From the NCBI RefSeq assembly GCF_023343835.1, contig NC_064437.1:50046972-50110971 (forward strand): 64,000 nt of DNA, read 5' to 3'. The first letter of the stretch is position 1. Each line of letters opens with the position of its first letter. Both the position numbers and the translations under genes were made by a program. Below, one piece after another: positions 50,701 through 63,797 of this stretch. Below the pieces are notes generated by a model. That model was not told where the DNA came from. It made no database searches and worked only from the letters and a program-made list of their open reading frames with translations. Source of the DNA: Lagopus muta (taxonomy: Eukaryota; Chordata; Aves; Galliformes; Phasianidae).

Positions 50701-53700
50701 AAAGATAGTATGATAAGCTGTTAAAATATTTGCCAGTAAGTATTTCCTCTTCCTTCTATGCAGCGTAAGTGTTTCCATTTTTACAATATAAGGAATAGGT
50801 TGTCTGTTTACTGAGTAGAGAAGGTGCCTGCAATAATAGCAATCCTCTGTTCCCTGCTCGGTCCCCTTCCAGATGGAGAGGTGTAGCAGCAGTGACACAT
50901 CACCCAGAGCAAGGTCAGAGATTGACTCGATTATTATATATCCATCTGCCTATCCTCTTCTGAACAGCCTCTTCGTTACCTGGGTTGGGTTTGGCCCTGC
51001 TGTAGGCAGAGAAACAGAGTAAGTCCTGTGTATGGCTGCTTAGGTGAGCACTCAGCACTGCTGATCTGATGCTGCCCATGTGAAGCCAAGAGGCTTGGAC
51101 ATGTGCTGGGCACAGCTGCTGGAATATGGCAAGGTTTGTAACCACCTTCAAGTTCTGGGGATGTTTATGGTCTCACAATGGCCCTGAACTTTTTTTCCCC
51201 TGCACAGAGAACAGCTTTACTCTTAGTTTGGAAAAAAAAACGTGTGTTAGGAGAGCCACAAGTCGCCATCACAGTACTCATCTTGGAGCTTTGCCACACC
51301 TATTAAGGTCATGTTCACTGCTTGGGGAACAGTGGTATAAAACCTGTAGAGGGGAGGAAACTAACAGAATAATTTTGGTTTAAAATTTGGTGTAAAATAC
51401 CTCTCTAGCAGCTGTAAGAAAATTTAACCTATCAATTTCAGTGCTTTTCTTTTCCCCATACGTTTTTCCACAAACATAATAGGAACTTAATTTCATTTGA
51501 TTCCATTTGGTTTCATCAAATTTTGGCATATCCAGAGGTGGTGAAGCCTCCTTCCTGTCTCCATCTTTTCATCCTCCAGCTGAATGAATGCACTGCTAAG
51601 CTCTTGATGCTCCACAGCGTATACTGACCTTGTGCAAGGTACCTTCTTTGCTGCTGCTCAAAATACATCATTCAAAACCATTTCTGTCTGGATGTTTGCC
51701 AAGAAATTCCTTGTTTTTCTGTTAAGCCCATTGATAATTCCCAATCAAAAGATAAATATTTAACTTCTGAAATTTTAATTGCTTAGCAAGAAAATAAACC
51801 TTTTTATCCGCTGATTAATACTTGCTGATGCTGTCAGTTTGCAGAAAGTCTTCTAGAATTAGAACAGATTTAGTAAAACCTTTAAATAGAATCTAAATTG
51901 AAATTAGTTGAAATTAAAATTGTGCATGCACTTTTCTTTTGCTAGGATCCTAACTTCATCAATTTTTCTAAAACAATTTTATTTGTATCGATGAATGCAG
52001 TCATAATGATGAAATCTTATGCAGATTAATTTTGCTGGCTCTGAAAAAATTATTGCAAAAAACATTTGCAGTCTATAATAAACACTCAGTACTTCTATCT
52101 CCCTGTAACACAGGGATCACTGGTGTTTTGGTTTGATGGATGACAACACTTCTACTTTAACAGAAAGCCTATTGAGCTCGTGGTTTGATTGTGTGTGGGA
52201 TCAATGTGTAGTTGTGCAATATATAACCATTATGTAGCTAAAAGTCATTTTAAGTTTCTTGATGTAAACACACAGTTGTGAGCTTCAGAGTTAAAGTTAG
52301 TGTATATGTCCCTATTAAGCATGGCAAATCTTACTTTTTTAATAGTGTTTAGTAGTATTGGGAAGTAGGCACAAACATCAAATTACACCGCTCTATCTTA
52401 ACATTACTGCAGAAAACAGGATTTTGCGGTAGGTGTTGTGGATGTCTCCCTGTGGTCTCATTCTCTTCCCTTCATTTACCAATCCCACATGGCACCAATA
52501 CACGTTGTGAAGCAGTTTGGCCATGCTCAGGCTGCAGTTACCTGGCAGCTGTGAACTTGTGGTACCCAGCTAGCAGTACTGGCTCCAGGAGCTCTCTCAG
52601 ACCCAATGTGCCAGCAGTACTGGGAGCATTGCATGTGGGGATGGGGCAGGAGGGCAACCACCCTGCACCTAGTGCAGGTTTATCATCTCGGCTCCCAATG
52701 TACCTTGCAAAATAATCAAGGAAATTATGATTCTCCATGTGCTTTGCAGTGCAGTTGGAACTGCCTTTTTGTAGGATTTCTGAAAAAGGAAGCTTGAGGA
52801 AGGGAGTGGTCACCTGGACATGCTTTTATTTCTGTAGAAGACTGTGCACCATGGTTTACCATGGAGTGTGTCTGCCAAAATGTAGTCCTTTCTGGTAATG
52901 CTGTTTGTTCTCTGTGGTTAATATCACAGCCGAACAAATGTTAGTGTTAGTACAAAGAGTGGTGATTCCTGGCAGTTAGCAGTGACGGGGACATTATCTG
53001 TGTCAAAGGGGTTCTTCAGTGCTTTCCCCCATCTCGCTCCTTAAAATATTTGTTTGATTTGAGAAGTGTTCTGTGGCATTGCCAAGTTCTTTAGCAGAAG
53101 GGTTTCAGAAACCTAGATTATTTGTCATGCTGTGCCTGGGTGGGTCATACCTGCTCTGTGCTCCCAGGAAGACATGCTGAGTTGTGCCAAGTGCAAATTA
53201 GACATCAAACTATTTTCTGTGGGCAGCAAACTTACCTTTCTCCCACCCATTTTAGAGTCATGATCTTAGATACCTGTTTTACTCCACTTTAGGTATTCCT
53301 CTGGAAAAAGGAAGGCAGTAACATGTGCCACTTAAAGCAGCTGGAAAATTCAAAGGTCTGTGTACTTGGCTTTGAATATTTTTTGTGTCACGCTTGGAAG
53401 AACCTTTAAATTTCCTCTTGCTCAGTTGGTCCCTGGGGGAAAGAAATTTTAATATGTTCAAAATTTTCCATTTTAACTTTGTGATATCATTTCATTGCTG
53501 GTTGGCTTATCAGCAGTTGTCTTCGATCATATTCTGTTCTGAGGTATTTCCATTAGCTTTATTACGTAATATCTGTAATATTTTTATTTCAAGCATCTGT
53601 TATTTAACTGGAGCAAATGGGGCTCTCATTTAGAATAACTGACAAGCTTGAGCAAAATCATTCAGAGCAATAAATTGTTCCAAATTGATAATGTGGGTTT

Positions 53701-55577
53701 TAAGAAATCTGGACTGAAAAAAAAATAAGCCAGTTCTTGTAACCAGTATTTTAACTGAGTAGTGCTTAATAAGGTAGTGGCTATGCTCCCATAAGCTGCT
53801 GGTTCATGGGAGAAGAAAGAAGGTAGTAAGGCTGACCAAGCTTAGGGGGAAAAATATAATTCAATTTCTGGATAAAAATATCAGATTGTAATGCCTTTGG
53901 CAGGTACTGATTTTGTTTAAGTGAATCTTCTGCATTCTGAAAGCTTGCAGAACTAGGTCACTTGAGTTATATAATCAGGCAGTGAGAACAGCTATGTTGT
54001 TTAAGGTGTTTGTTTATTCTCAACTATGAGGATTCTCTGTTATAATGGTGCAGTGATATTTGATTCAGTGTCATGGCAACACACAGACCAATAGTCATGA
54101 AGAAGATACTTCATTAGGCTAAAGTGACTATCTAATAAACAGAGAAAAGTGCAATTTAGATGAAGTCCTTGAGTATTATACCTGTTTGATGTTAAGGTGT
54201 ACGATTAATTTTTCTACTGAATGATTTAAAAAAGAAGTCTGAAAGTTCTTCAGTAGTCTCAAATATGATGAAACAAATGTCATATAAGATCACTTTGCTG
54301 GATTCTAAAGAGATTAAAACTTGTAAATTCCTATGTGCATTACTGGATTCTGTACTCTTATTTTTTTACACCCGTACAGTATCAGTATATAATGTGCCGG
54401 AAGTCTCTTTGTGGTTGTATTCAGCATCACTAACAAGCTACTATAACTCCCTCAGTTTGCATTGCTCCTGCTTTCTTTTTCGATTTCCTCCTTTGCCTCT
54501 CAAAATGATTCACTACATTCTATCACCTGATCATCAAACTCTTTTCAATCCACTTAGCTTACATGGACCTGGCTTAAAACTGTGTTCAGCCAAGACTAGA
54601 TAGGAGCTGATCTTTGCCAGACCACTCTATGGAAAGAGAATTTGCAAAGTGTATCTTTGGGCTGCAGAGGCTTTGTTGTGTGCATTACTGAGGATTTTCT
54701 GAGGTTGACTGTGATTGATTCTCCTTGTGCTTGGATGTGAAACAGCAAGAGATGTAAGGTTCTGCAGAAGTCTTTGCACTCATGTCTGCATCCTGCCTGC
54801 CACTTGCATGCTGCAGCCCGATTACTCTTTCTTTTTCTTCCACCAAAAAGTTTCTCACTGTGAGTTGATTCTCAGGCTGCATTAGACACAATTTCTTGCT
54901 CGTATTTTTTTTTTTTTGGTCTGTTTTCTACAGAAAGAGGGATGAATGATAGTCTGCCTACAAAACAAAGTTCTTTCCTCTGCAAGAACTAGCTCTGATG
55001 ATAGAAATCCAATGGATTATCAGAGGTGTTTGATCATCTGAATAGTTCTTAGGACATGTATATGTTTGGCACTGGCCTCAGGCTTGGTTTTTTGATCTTC
55101 ACAAGTAGGAATGTGTTGTAAGGATGTCAATATTTATCAAACCAAAGGTCCACACAGGCCCATGTCTTGTTTCCAAGTGCAGTCAGCACCAGATCAGTGG
55201 GCAGTAAAGAGCAGGAGAAGAATTTAGTAGTACTTGCACAGTAGTTCTTCTTTAGTGCACTCAGTAAATTCAGGCACGTATGGAATTGGGTCTTCTGCAA
55301 GACAGAGGAAGCATCACTATGGTGTTATCAATCTTCTGGAGTTGGAGAAATATAAAGGCTAATATTTTTGTCCTTAAGTGTCCTGTCCTCAAAATCACAT
55401 GTACGTGATGTGTTGCAGTTTCAGAAATAATATCCAAATCAGAGTAGTCTCTAGTAGTAAAGTATTTTTTTTCTCACTCTTCTTGCCTAATAATTGCTTT
55501 CTTTTGTTATGCCTTAATTTGCATCTTAATAACGTGCACATTGCTGTTTCGTAGATCAACCAAGTCAAAAGAACTGT
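47778..55577. other. gene-poor unique sequence
   Basis: No gene or dispersed element was recognised. A poly(T) stretch lies at about 48884-48903 and another near 54905-54918. A 28-bp-period duplication at 49395-49453 is listed separately. ORFs are at most about 110 codons and lack motifs. Confidence 0.65.
49395..49453 (+). repeat. 28-bp-period tandem duplication
   Basis: AGGATGATGTAACCCTACTAA occurs at 49395 and again at 49423 with no mismatch. A shorter third echo of ATGTAACCCT follows at about 49444. This is a recent local duplication, possibly by slippage. Confidence 0.9.
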
Positions 55578-56116
55578 GGTCTCTCTGAAAGCAATGTCTC
55601 CTATTTATTTCCATTATAGCAGATAGTACAAAGTGCACAATAACAGTATTAGTTTGGGCAAATTCTCAGTTTTAAATGGCTTTTTCAACATAGTCCCCAC
55701 CCTTAGTTATACATTTTCACCCCTGACGTAGAACAGGCTGCATGCTATGCTTTTAAGCATCTGTACCAGCAGAGGTGATCAACCGTTTCCACAGCAGCCA
55801 TGATGGCATCATTGCTAGGAAACTTTCACTGTGCTCACATTCACTGTTGATGTCCATTCACCAGCTATCTATGAATGTCAGCAGGTGCCATTTTTTCCAT
55901 GTGGCGGAATTCATTGAGACACTTTTTCTTCATGTGGACTTCCATGTCAGATATCATTGTGTCAGACTGCCCCTCTGCTGCCATCGGTCACACAGCAACA
56001 AAACATGGTGAGATACTGGTAGAGTAGTTTAACATCTATTGCCATACTGTCAACGTCTGCCTCTGATGTTGAGGGCTAACACAATAAAATCAGAGGCATA
56101 ACTTTCAGAGTAGCCC
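55578..56116 (-). mobile_element. mariner-type DNA transposon (copy 4)
   Basis: This is the fourth copy, about 539 bp, in the same orientation as copies 2 and 3. The left end is decayed (GGTCTCTCTGAAAGCAATG in place of GGTTGCTCCAAAAGTAATG) but is followed by the diagnostic CTCCTATTTATTTCCAT block. The centre keeps TTTTTCAACATAGTCCCCACC and GTCAGACTGCCCC blocks shared with copy 3, and the right end keeps AGAGGCATAACTTTCAGAGTAGCCC. It matches the approximately 0.54-kb length of copies 1 and 2, so these are copies of one internally deleted element. No intact transposase frame is present. Confidence 0.85.
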
Positions 56117-59100
56117 TCATGCAAGATACTGCAAACCTGAATTTTTAGAACTAGTTGCTAATAGTTATGCATCTACCACAAACAGTACCTTGTTCATACA
56201 AGGCACAAGATAGAACTTGTTAGAAAAAATAACGGAACACTTCACTTCTCATTACTCATGCTACTAAAGGCAGTAGACAGTCAGTAGATTACAAACACAG
56301 TTTCAAAATACATAAATCTGGCTGAAGAACTGAAGCTGTAGAATACAAAGCCCTTTCTTTTCTCTTCACAAAGCTGCTTCTGCCTTATTTCAAGCTAAAT
56401 GAAAACAGCTGCCTACCTCATAAATTATGCATTCCAAGAACACTCTGACATTATAGTCTTCAAAACACAGTTAATTTTAATCTTTCTCACACAATTTATG
56501 ACAAAAAAGGTGGATGATGCTTTGTTTCACCCTCCTTTTGCTGTAATTTTGATAGTGAAATATCAGAGGATATTGAATTAAGTAGTCTTTTAGACATTTT
56601 CTTTTAAGGCAGGTAATACTCATGACAAACTATGACCAGAGTAGCCCAAATATTTCACATGTAATATCTCACAAAGCGAATATAGAATATGGCACACACC
56701 TGAAAGGAGAGAGGAAGGCTTCAGACATAGCATGGCAGTATGATTCTTTATTGAAAAAGGAGGTATTTAGATATTTGTCCATTATTGCAGTCCAGTTACT
56801 TAGGGAGTAACAGCTTGATTTAGATGTTTATTTAGTTATATGTACAAAGCCGTTATCATTTGAAAATGCACTGATTATCTCTAAAAAACAGGTAACTCAT
56901 CCATAGAGTGTACAGTGGGAACTATGTTGAAGAGCCACCCTAACAGTAGATCCTTGGCATTTTAATGATATTCTTTGAAAATAATGTAGATACATACCAT
57001 GGAAAAAAGTCTTCAAAGCAGCTCTTGTGAACAAATTATTCCTACTTATTTTGTAAATACGGTGCTTGTCATTGTACCCAGAAAACTTGTTCAAGTTTGC
57101 TCAAGTTCCTGAACTTAAGAGTAGTATCAGCAAAATTTATCTTATAATTAATAACGCTATAGATCTACAGACCTCTACCTAGAAAATCTTCTGAGGGGAT
57201 GTGGAAATTGGGTCTCAGGGACAGGAGAGCAAGTAAGATAACTCTGTGAGCCTCAGCAAGGTAGTGAACAATGCGGAAGATCCTGTCTCAAAAGACTGGA
57301 AGAAGAAAGTGCTGCAAGATATGCACAGGGTCTGCAGGGGAAAACTACCCTCCAGTCAAAGCTCATTACAGCTTCACAGCCCATTTTTTTCCTCCTATTC
57401 TACTTTTATCTCTGAGTCTTTCTTGACTCAATAAAACAATTCCCCAAAGTTTCCCTGAGGTTTCTTGTATACCTCTGTGAACTGAGCTCTCTTTCTACTT
57501 TCCCCGGTGCTGCTGTTCAGCATTTTGAAAGCTTTCTCACCCCTAAGACTGTTGTTCATCTTTGTTCCTACTTGCTCTGTGACTTTTAGTCACTGGAGTT
57601 TGCAGCTCTTTTTTTCTCTAGGCTGATAATCTGAAGTTATAAATTTACAAGCAAGCAATCTGAAATCCGCATACATACAGTGCATAGCCTAGAAAACTGT
57701 GCTGAGTAATGCTACCTAGGTATGGGAGAAGCCAAACCTCTATTTCATGTTTTATGTCATAAAAGCATGGTCCTATCAAAAAGGAAACGGTACCTTCCCC
57801 AAGAAAATGCCTATATCATATACAAGGCAAGGGCAGAAAAATGTTTGTTGTTTTGCCCTTCGTCATGACTCTGTGGAGTTCTAAGCAGTATCGTGGCTTC
57901 CTATGAGTAATAAGTGAAATTAGAACAAGAAGGTTTTAACAGCAGGCTGAACTCACTTGGAGCATAAAATGTATTTACTGTACACCACTCTTGTCGTAAT
58001 CCCACTTTCCTCGCTCTGTGAAGAATCAAGTGTTTTGCAATGCAAATCTGTTCCTTTTGCAGCAAGCTCTTTCACCAAAACATTTCTTCTTTGTTCTCTT
58101 GATATGAATTCCGATGAAATACTATTATCTGAGTCATTTGAAGACTGGTTTTTTAGCTATTTTTGCTTTCTATTTCAGCTTCTTCAGTCAGGGAACTAAA
58201 ATCAGAAAATAGAGATGAATTACATCCAGCATTACCAAAATTTATTTTAGATGAAAAAGAACCTAAGATGTTTGCAAGTCTGAGGGTGTAGTTTTCCTCC
58301 TGATTGTAAGGGTCTTAAGTTTTCTGTCTGGCTGAGATAGCAGTGAGGTAAGCAGCATGTAGGGCAGGAATGAGAATACAGCAAGTTGCACATCCTTTGG
58401 TTCCATTCCCATTTTTCTCCATGTTTGCTGATTCTGTTTTCTTTATTGCTGGATTTTCCATGTTGTGCTTCTTTTCTCATTCATTCCTTCAATTTAAACA
58501 GATTTACAAAAAAATTATCACCTAGAAAATGTGACCATATCCCTCAGGATATCATCCATAAGTAGTACAGTGGCATACGGTTGTTTTTATTCTACTTCCT
58601 TGTGAAGCTAGAACTTCCCAGAATTAGGTGGATGGATAGATGTGGCAGAAGATGTGAAACCTACCTTTATTTTAATGTTGTCCATGTCTAATAGCATAGA
58701 AGAAATTAAACAGCGTATGAAGCATCTGGGGGAAACGAAATTGTGTATCAGCAATGCTGTTTATTTGTCAAGATATTGCTTGATTGTCCGACTTTTTACA
58801 GTTCAGGCTAAACAAAATACAATTTGCAATTTTCTTTCTTTTATGTACATGAGAAATGACTTATGGGGTGGGAATGCAGCCAGGAAAGAGATCTCAAGAA
58901 TTATCAGCTCCTGCTTTAGAAGTTATCTTCACACTTTTTTAGTGACATTAAAGTGAATTCTAATTTACAGATTACTGTAAGTGGTCACTTTGTAATATTT
59001 TCAGGATATTTGTTATTGTAATTTTGTAAGCTAGCTCTATATTTTAAGGGCCAAGTTGTAATTCTTGGTGTTTGAAAACTCCACAGGTGCAAAGAGTGTC

Positions 59101-59930
59101 TTAGATCTAAAATGACTGACTGCCATCATGGAGTAGGAAGATGCTGGGCAATGTCTGTTTTGCATAGGATTTTTAAACGCTTTTATAACATATGCTAAAT
59201 ACAAAGTTAATGATTCCTCTTCTTGGGTTTGGTATAACCCACAAAGGTTCTGCGTTATGCGGAATTACTCGAAGGAATACCTCTATCAAATGACTTTCCG
59301 AATTCAGCCACAGTTTGAACTGTGTGAATAATTGGCATTTGGTTTTGTTTGCAAAACCAGTTCATTTCAGGCAGTCCCAGAAACTTTGCCAGGAGGTGGA
59401 ATAGTGGGTGGAGGACACTGTTTACAAATTCAGTGAGTAAATATTCACACTGACTACAGTCAATCAGTTTTCATATTGAAGTTTGCTATGCTGCTGTGTA
59501 CATCCTGAACCTCAGTTCAAATCCACATTTTGTTTTTAAGCTTGGTAGAATCTGTTGAACAATAATGATGATTGCATTTGCTGTTTGTTACTGTCAGACA
59601 CAAGTTTTTCTTATTCTTTTTGGAAATACTTTTTTCTTTGTGTAGAAAATAGACTTTCACTTGAAGATTTTCAATAACTTTCCAAAAACAGCTGAAATAT
59701 TCACCAAATCCTTCTATAAGCTGTATTTGATCTGGAAGGGAGAAATTTTAGGAGACTGTAACTTGATTGTTAATTGTCAGGTCAGTAAGTATTATCAGTG
59801 CAATTGTGGTGCTCAAAGAACAGTTCACTCTGAGAACAAAGAGTAACAAGGAATTTGTCTGAACACCTTCTGCCCACCTCATTACTGATACTGCCTTATG
59901 GTTTTATTAAGGTTACGCTATCAGTAACTG
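56117..59930. other. gene-poor unique sequence
   Basis: No gene or repeat family was recognised. The 58960-59490 portion is repeat-free and moderately complex, but nothing in it points to a specific function. ORFs are at most about 104 codons. Confidence 0.6.
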
Positions 59931-60155
59931 TAGAATCATTAAGGTAGGAGAAGTTTACTAAGATCAACCCAGCCACACCACACCACTGAGTAACCGTGTT
60001 ACTCAGTGCCACATCTCCATGGTTCTTGAACTCCTCTAGGGGCTGTGACTCCACCGTCTCCCTGGGCAGCCTGTGCCACTGCATCACAGCTCTTTCTGAG
60101 AAGCAACTTTTCCTAATATGCAATGTGAACTTTCCCTGGTGCCACTTAAAGCCCT
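59931..60155 (-). mobile_element. CR1 LINE 3' fragment
   Basis: The left end TAGAATCATTAAGGTAGGAG is the reverse-complemented CR1 3' tail region. It is followed by CACATCTCCATGGTTCTTGA, GACTCCACCGTCTCCCTGGG and CAGCCTGTGCCACTGC blocks diagnostic of CR1 3' regions. The order matches the CR1 at 63390-63797. About 225 bp remain, minus-strand orientation. The 75-codon minus ORF at 59896-60123 lies on it and is not a gene. Confidence 0.9.
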
Positions 60156-60629
60156 TATCTTCGGTCTTTTTGGTTTTTTTCTTTCAGTTCTTACCTTTGC
60201 TCAAATTCATAGTACGTACCTTTAAATAATGCTTATGAAACTGAGCAAGTGCACGTTGTCTTTGTACAAGTTACAGAATATTTCCTACTGCTTTCTGTTT
60301 CTACAGACTTATTTTTAGTCACATAAAGTTTAGCACATGTGCAGTTTTTGACTTGTTGAGTATATCCCGATTTCTTAATCTTTTGTCCAAAACAGCGCAG
60401 GGCACTGAAAACCTTTCTGCAGTCTTCAGTGAAATTGAAGTTCTTTGTCATAGGAGTAGCCTCTCCTGAGCTGAAAATGTTTTTTCTCTCCCTGTTTTTA
60501 TCAAAACTCACATGATGCTATTGCTCGTTGTAGAGGTTGACAGTACCAATCACAGATGTTTTTGGGCAATTTTATTTTCCACATGGGCTTAGAAACTGAG
60601 TGGTGTGTGGAAGACTGTGTGTGCATATT

Positions 60630-60649
60630 TATACATGTATACATGTATA
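60630..60649. repeat. 20-bp AT-rich palindrome
   Basis: TATACATG followed by TATACATGTATA reads the same on both strands across 60630-60649. It arises from a short tandem duplication of ATACATGT. This is a small potential cruciform with no attached function. Confidence 0.85.
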
Positions 60650-63172
60650 TGCTTTAAGAAAAATATCTGTCTATCAAACTGTTTCAGTTATATCATGCAG
60701 CTGTTTTTTCCTGTGTTGATCTATCAATAAAATGCAGAATAAAATTACAACAAAGTAGTTAGCAAAGTACTTCTTCCTTTCTGCAGCTCCTTCAAATTTT
60801 ATCTTGCAATGAGGGCTTCTAAAAGAAAAAAAAAGTTCAGAATAAATGACTGTGCATTTTGGTGTAGGATTTATCACAAAATTTGAATCAATTTGATGAT
60901 TATTCTTATCAGTAATTCCATATAGTACAGGAGGAAAACATCTAGGGAGAGTGAGAATAATTAGGATGTTATTCTCGGAATCAGAAAATGATAATGTAAT
61001 AAAGTAGAATAGAAAGTTATAGCAAATATTTATACTATTTAAAAGTTATCAGCAGTCACTAACTCATTCTGATAGAAACATTTAATCTTCCAGATCTGCT
61101 GCAATTAAATGCTTTGACACTTAATTTCTGCGTTACAAGATGTAAAGTTATATGGAAATACTAATGCAAGTTTAATTTCCAGTGGCAGTCTAATTGTGGC
61201 AGAATAGCTATTCAGCACAGGCTGTTTCTCCACTGAAGAAATTTTCATCTCAGTGTGAGTTCAAGCTGTGAACTGCTGGAGTTACTGGGACTCTGGTTCC
61301 CAAGATGTAATTAAAGTACACTTCAGTCAAGTTTTGGAAAACAGGAGAAATATTTTCTTTTCATTCTAGAAATAAGATTTTGCATTGTTGGACTCTCAGA
61401 AACGTTAAGATGTGGAAGAGTTTCTCAGTAATCCAATCTCTTCTCTAGGCTCTGCAGTGTTGTTCATGTTGCATCAAGTCAATGAGAAGTGCAGGTGTCT
61501 TTCACTGATGTTGCTGCACTGGCCAAGAGATTGCATGTCAGATTTCACTGGTGGGACCACAAAGGGACTGCTATCCATCAAGGACGTACGGTGTGGTTTT
61601 CTGTACTTCTGAATCTATTCAGCAATTTTCAAGGGTAACTAGAGGCAGATTTTATTACAGGTTATTTTTATAGTTCTTTCCCATATAAGGTCAGAAAAAG
61701 AACCTGCTGAAGCTGTAGCAGGGAAATTACAGCTTACTTAAGAAAATCCAGGTTTCAGGGGAAGAAAAAAATATTAAGAACTTAACAAAATTAGCTTCTA
61801 TAAAGAGAAGCTTGGCATAAATGTCTAAATTGACAGCATAGATATGATGCAAAGAACCAGGTCTTCTCTGGAAACAATTGTAAAGGTAATGTGTGAGGAT
61901 ATTTTGGCCCTAATACCAGGGCCAAAAATTTGGTATATTTTTAAGATTTAAGCTTTCAATTGAATTCATCGAGAGCAAGTCTAAAAATGATACTACTTCT
62001 GTCACATTGCGGGGAAGTGAATCATGTACTCAGGCTTCTGCTGGCAGTATGAGCAACTAAATAGAAAAATGTGCATACAAAAGAAGTTGTGTATACAAGA
62101 TGTTACACTTTTTGCATCAGATTTCAGTTTCTATGTCGAATATAGGGAAAACAAAAAATCTTAAAGCACTTACAGACAACAGTCTGTACGTTCCTGGCAC
62201 TTTCACTGATTATAAACACTGTGGTTTTGGAAAATATTCTTGGGGATGTGTGTGAGGGATCCTGAAGTGGTTTGTTCTATCTATATGGAGCTGGTTTTAG
62301 TCTTTCCTGGAGAAAACCTTGTATTTAGCTGGAGGAAAAGAAACGTAGGAAGGAAATGGACAATAAAAAATTAATTTGAGACCTAGGTCATGTCCACTGA
62401 CTCAGTGAAATAAAATAAGCAAGCAATAAGGAACATTGCTAAGCCAGATTTTCAGTGTTTGCTACTTGTGTAAAAACATGCTAGCACTCTGAAAATCCCT
62501 CAGTTTTGTCTACATCTTTAGGCAGCTAATGAGCCCTCTTAAATCAATTCTTTTTCCATGTATCCTTCTAGGAGAAAGAGAAGTCAGCACAAGGAAAGTG
62601 CTTTAAATGCGATTTGTCTGGAATAAGTTGCCTGAGAGCAATTCCACATGAGCAACACTAGCGTGATGCTTTCTGTTCAGCCCTTATTTAAAATGATTTA
62701 GAGAGAGTTTTGTTTTAATATGGATAATAAGGAGCATCAATCTATTGTATCATGGTATAACTTCAGAAGTAAATGTTTGTTATTACTGTGTTTAGTAAAC
62801 AGTTCAATTCAGTTGTCTGGCTTTTGTGTTATCCATTTTGAAATGTGGTGAGAAAACAAAGTACACTTTCTTCCCATGAGTTCCTGCTATTGTAAAAAAA
62901 CCTTCATGCTATCTGCTCTGCAATGTTCTATCTGTCCTGCATCTTAGTATCTGTAACACTTGAATTTATCCCTAATAAAGTATTTTTTCCCACTGAATTT
63001 ACATTTTGAACTAATATTACTGTATAATTTTAGCATACTTAATATCTATGTGTGTGACAGAATGATCTTCCTTTGATTCATCCCTTTGAGATTTTCAGTA
63101 TTATAATGTTTAAAATCCTGCCCAGGCCTTGAGTACTGTGTAGTGTAGCAAAATTTGTCTTATTCAGTAGGA

Positions 63173-63219
63173 GAAAAAAAGAAAAAAAGGGAGAAAAAAA
63201 AAAAAAAAAAAAAAAAAAA
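63173..63219 (+). repeat. purine tract with A26 run
   Basis: A purine-only stretch ends in 26 consecutive A (63194-63219). No adjacent retroposon body was recognised. Confidence 0.9.
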
Positions 63220-63389
63220 GTAACTATAGAAGGACTTCTATTACAGCATAAAACACAAGTATTCATCTACAAATATGCTGTGACCATTTCCACAAAGAAA
63301 ATAACCTGTGATAGCTATAAGTAGTTTTAGTCGCATCTTCTGTGTTTTTAATTTTTTTTTTTTTTCTTCTGGTCAGTTAGGGAACATAG

Positions 63390-63797
63390 AATCACAGAAT
63401 CATTAGGTTGTGTTGCAGATACTGTATTAGGCGTCTGGTGTGGAAATCGGAATGTGATGTGTCAGGAGTAGGCGTTAACGAGGTGATATCAGGATGTCAG
63501 CGGCAGGACCTCCCCTGCTCTGTGATGGATGTATGACACATGCTTTGGGGGTGTAGACGAAGTACATAGGGTATATAAGCTAGAGTTCACTTGTAATAAA
63601 TGCCATTTTGCTGTTCACCATATTGGTGTGCATGTCTGGTGATTTGGCCCTGGCCCTATCGTGGCCAGTGTCGTAGATCTTTAGTCGCAGGTTGATTGGA
63701 AAAGGCTGCTGAGATCACCTACTCCAACCACCAACCCACCCCCACTGTGCCCACTGGCCATGTCCCTTAGTGTCACATCTCCACAGATCTTGAAACT
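63390..63797 (-). mobile_element. CR1 LINE 3' fragment, interrupted by a solo LTR
   Basis: The left part is AGAATCACAGAATCATTAGGTTG (63390-63410 region), the reverse-complemented CR1 tail. The CR1 resumes right of the LTR at 63690 with GGTTGATTGGAAAAGGCTG, then GAGATCACCTACTCCAACC and GTGTCACATCTCCACAG blocks, and fades near 63797. Without the LTR about 130 bp of CR1 remain. Minus-strand orientation. Confidence 0.88.
63411..63689 (+). mobile_element. solo LTR, avian alpharetrovirus-like
   Basis: This is a 279-bp LTR beginning TGTTGCAGAT and ending TTTAGTCGCA, flanked by a perfect 5-bp duplication GGTTG (63406-63410 and 63690-63694) within CR1 sequence. Promoter layout is legible: TATA-type TATATAAG at about 63572-63579 and AATAAA at 63595-63600. 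These are followed by GCCATTTTGCTGTTCACC and the short stem CACCA-TAT-TGGTG, a start of R/U5 that resembles avian leukosis-type and related endogenous alpharetroviral LTRs. The compact U3 also fits that group. There is no internal viral sequence, so this is a recombined remnant unable to make virus. The family call is from recalled similarity; exact 5-bp duplication length differs from the 6 bp usual for leukosis virus, so a related older family is possible. Confidence 0.82.

Larger units (their letters stand above)
60156..63389. other. gene-poor unique sequence
   Basis: No gene was recognised. Contents include a 20-bp palindrome at 60630-60649 and an A-rich run at about 63173-63219, both listed separately. 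A T run lies near 63352-63365 just left of the CR1 tail. Confidence 0.65.
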
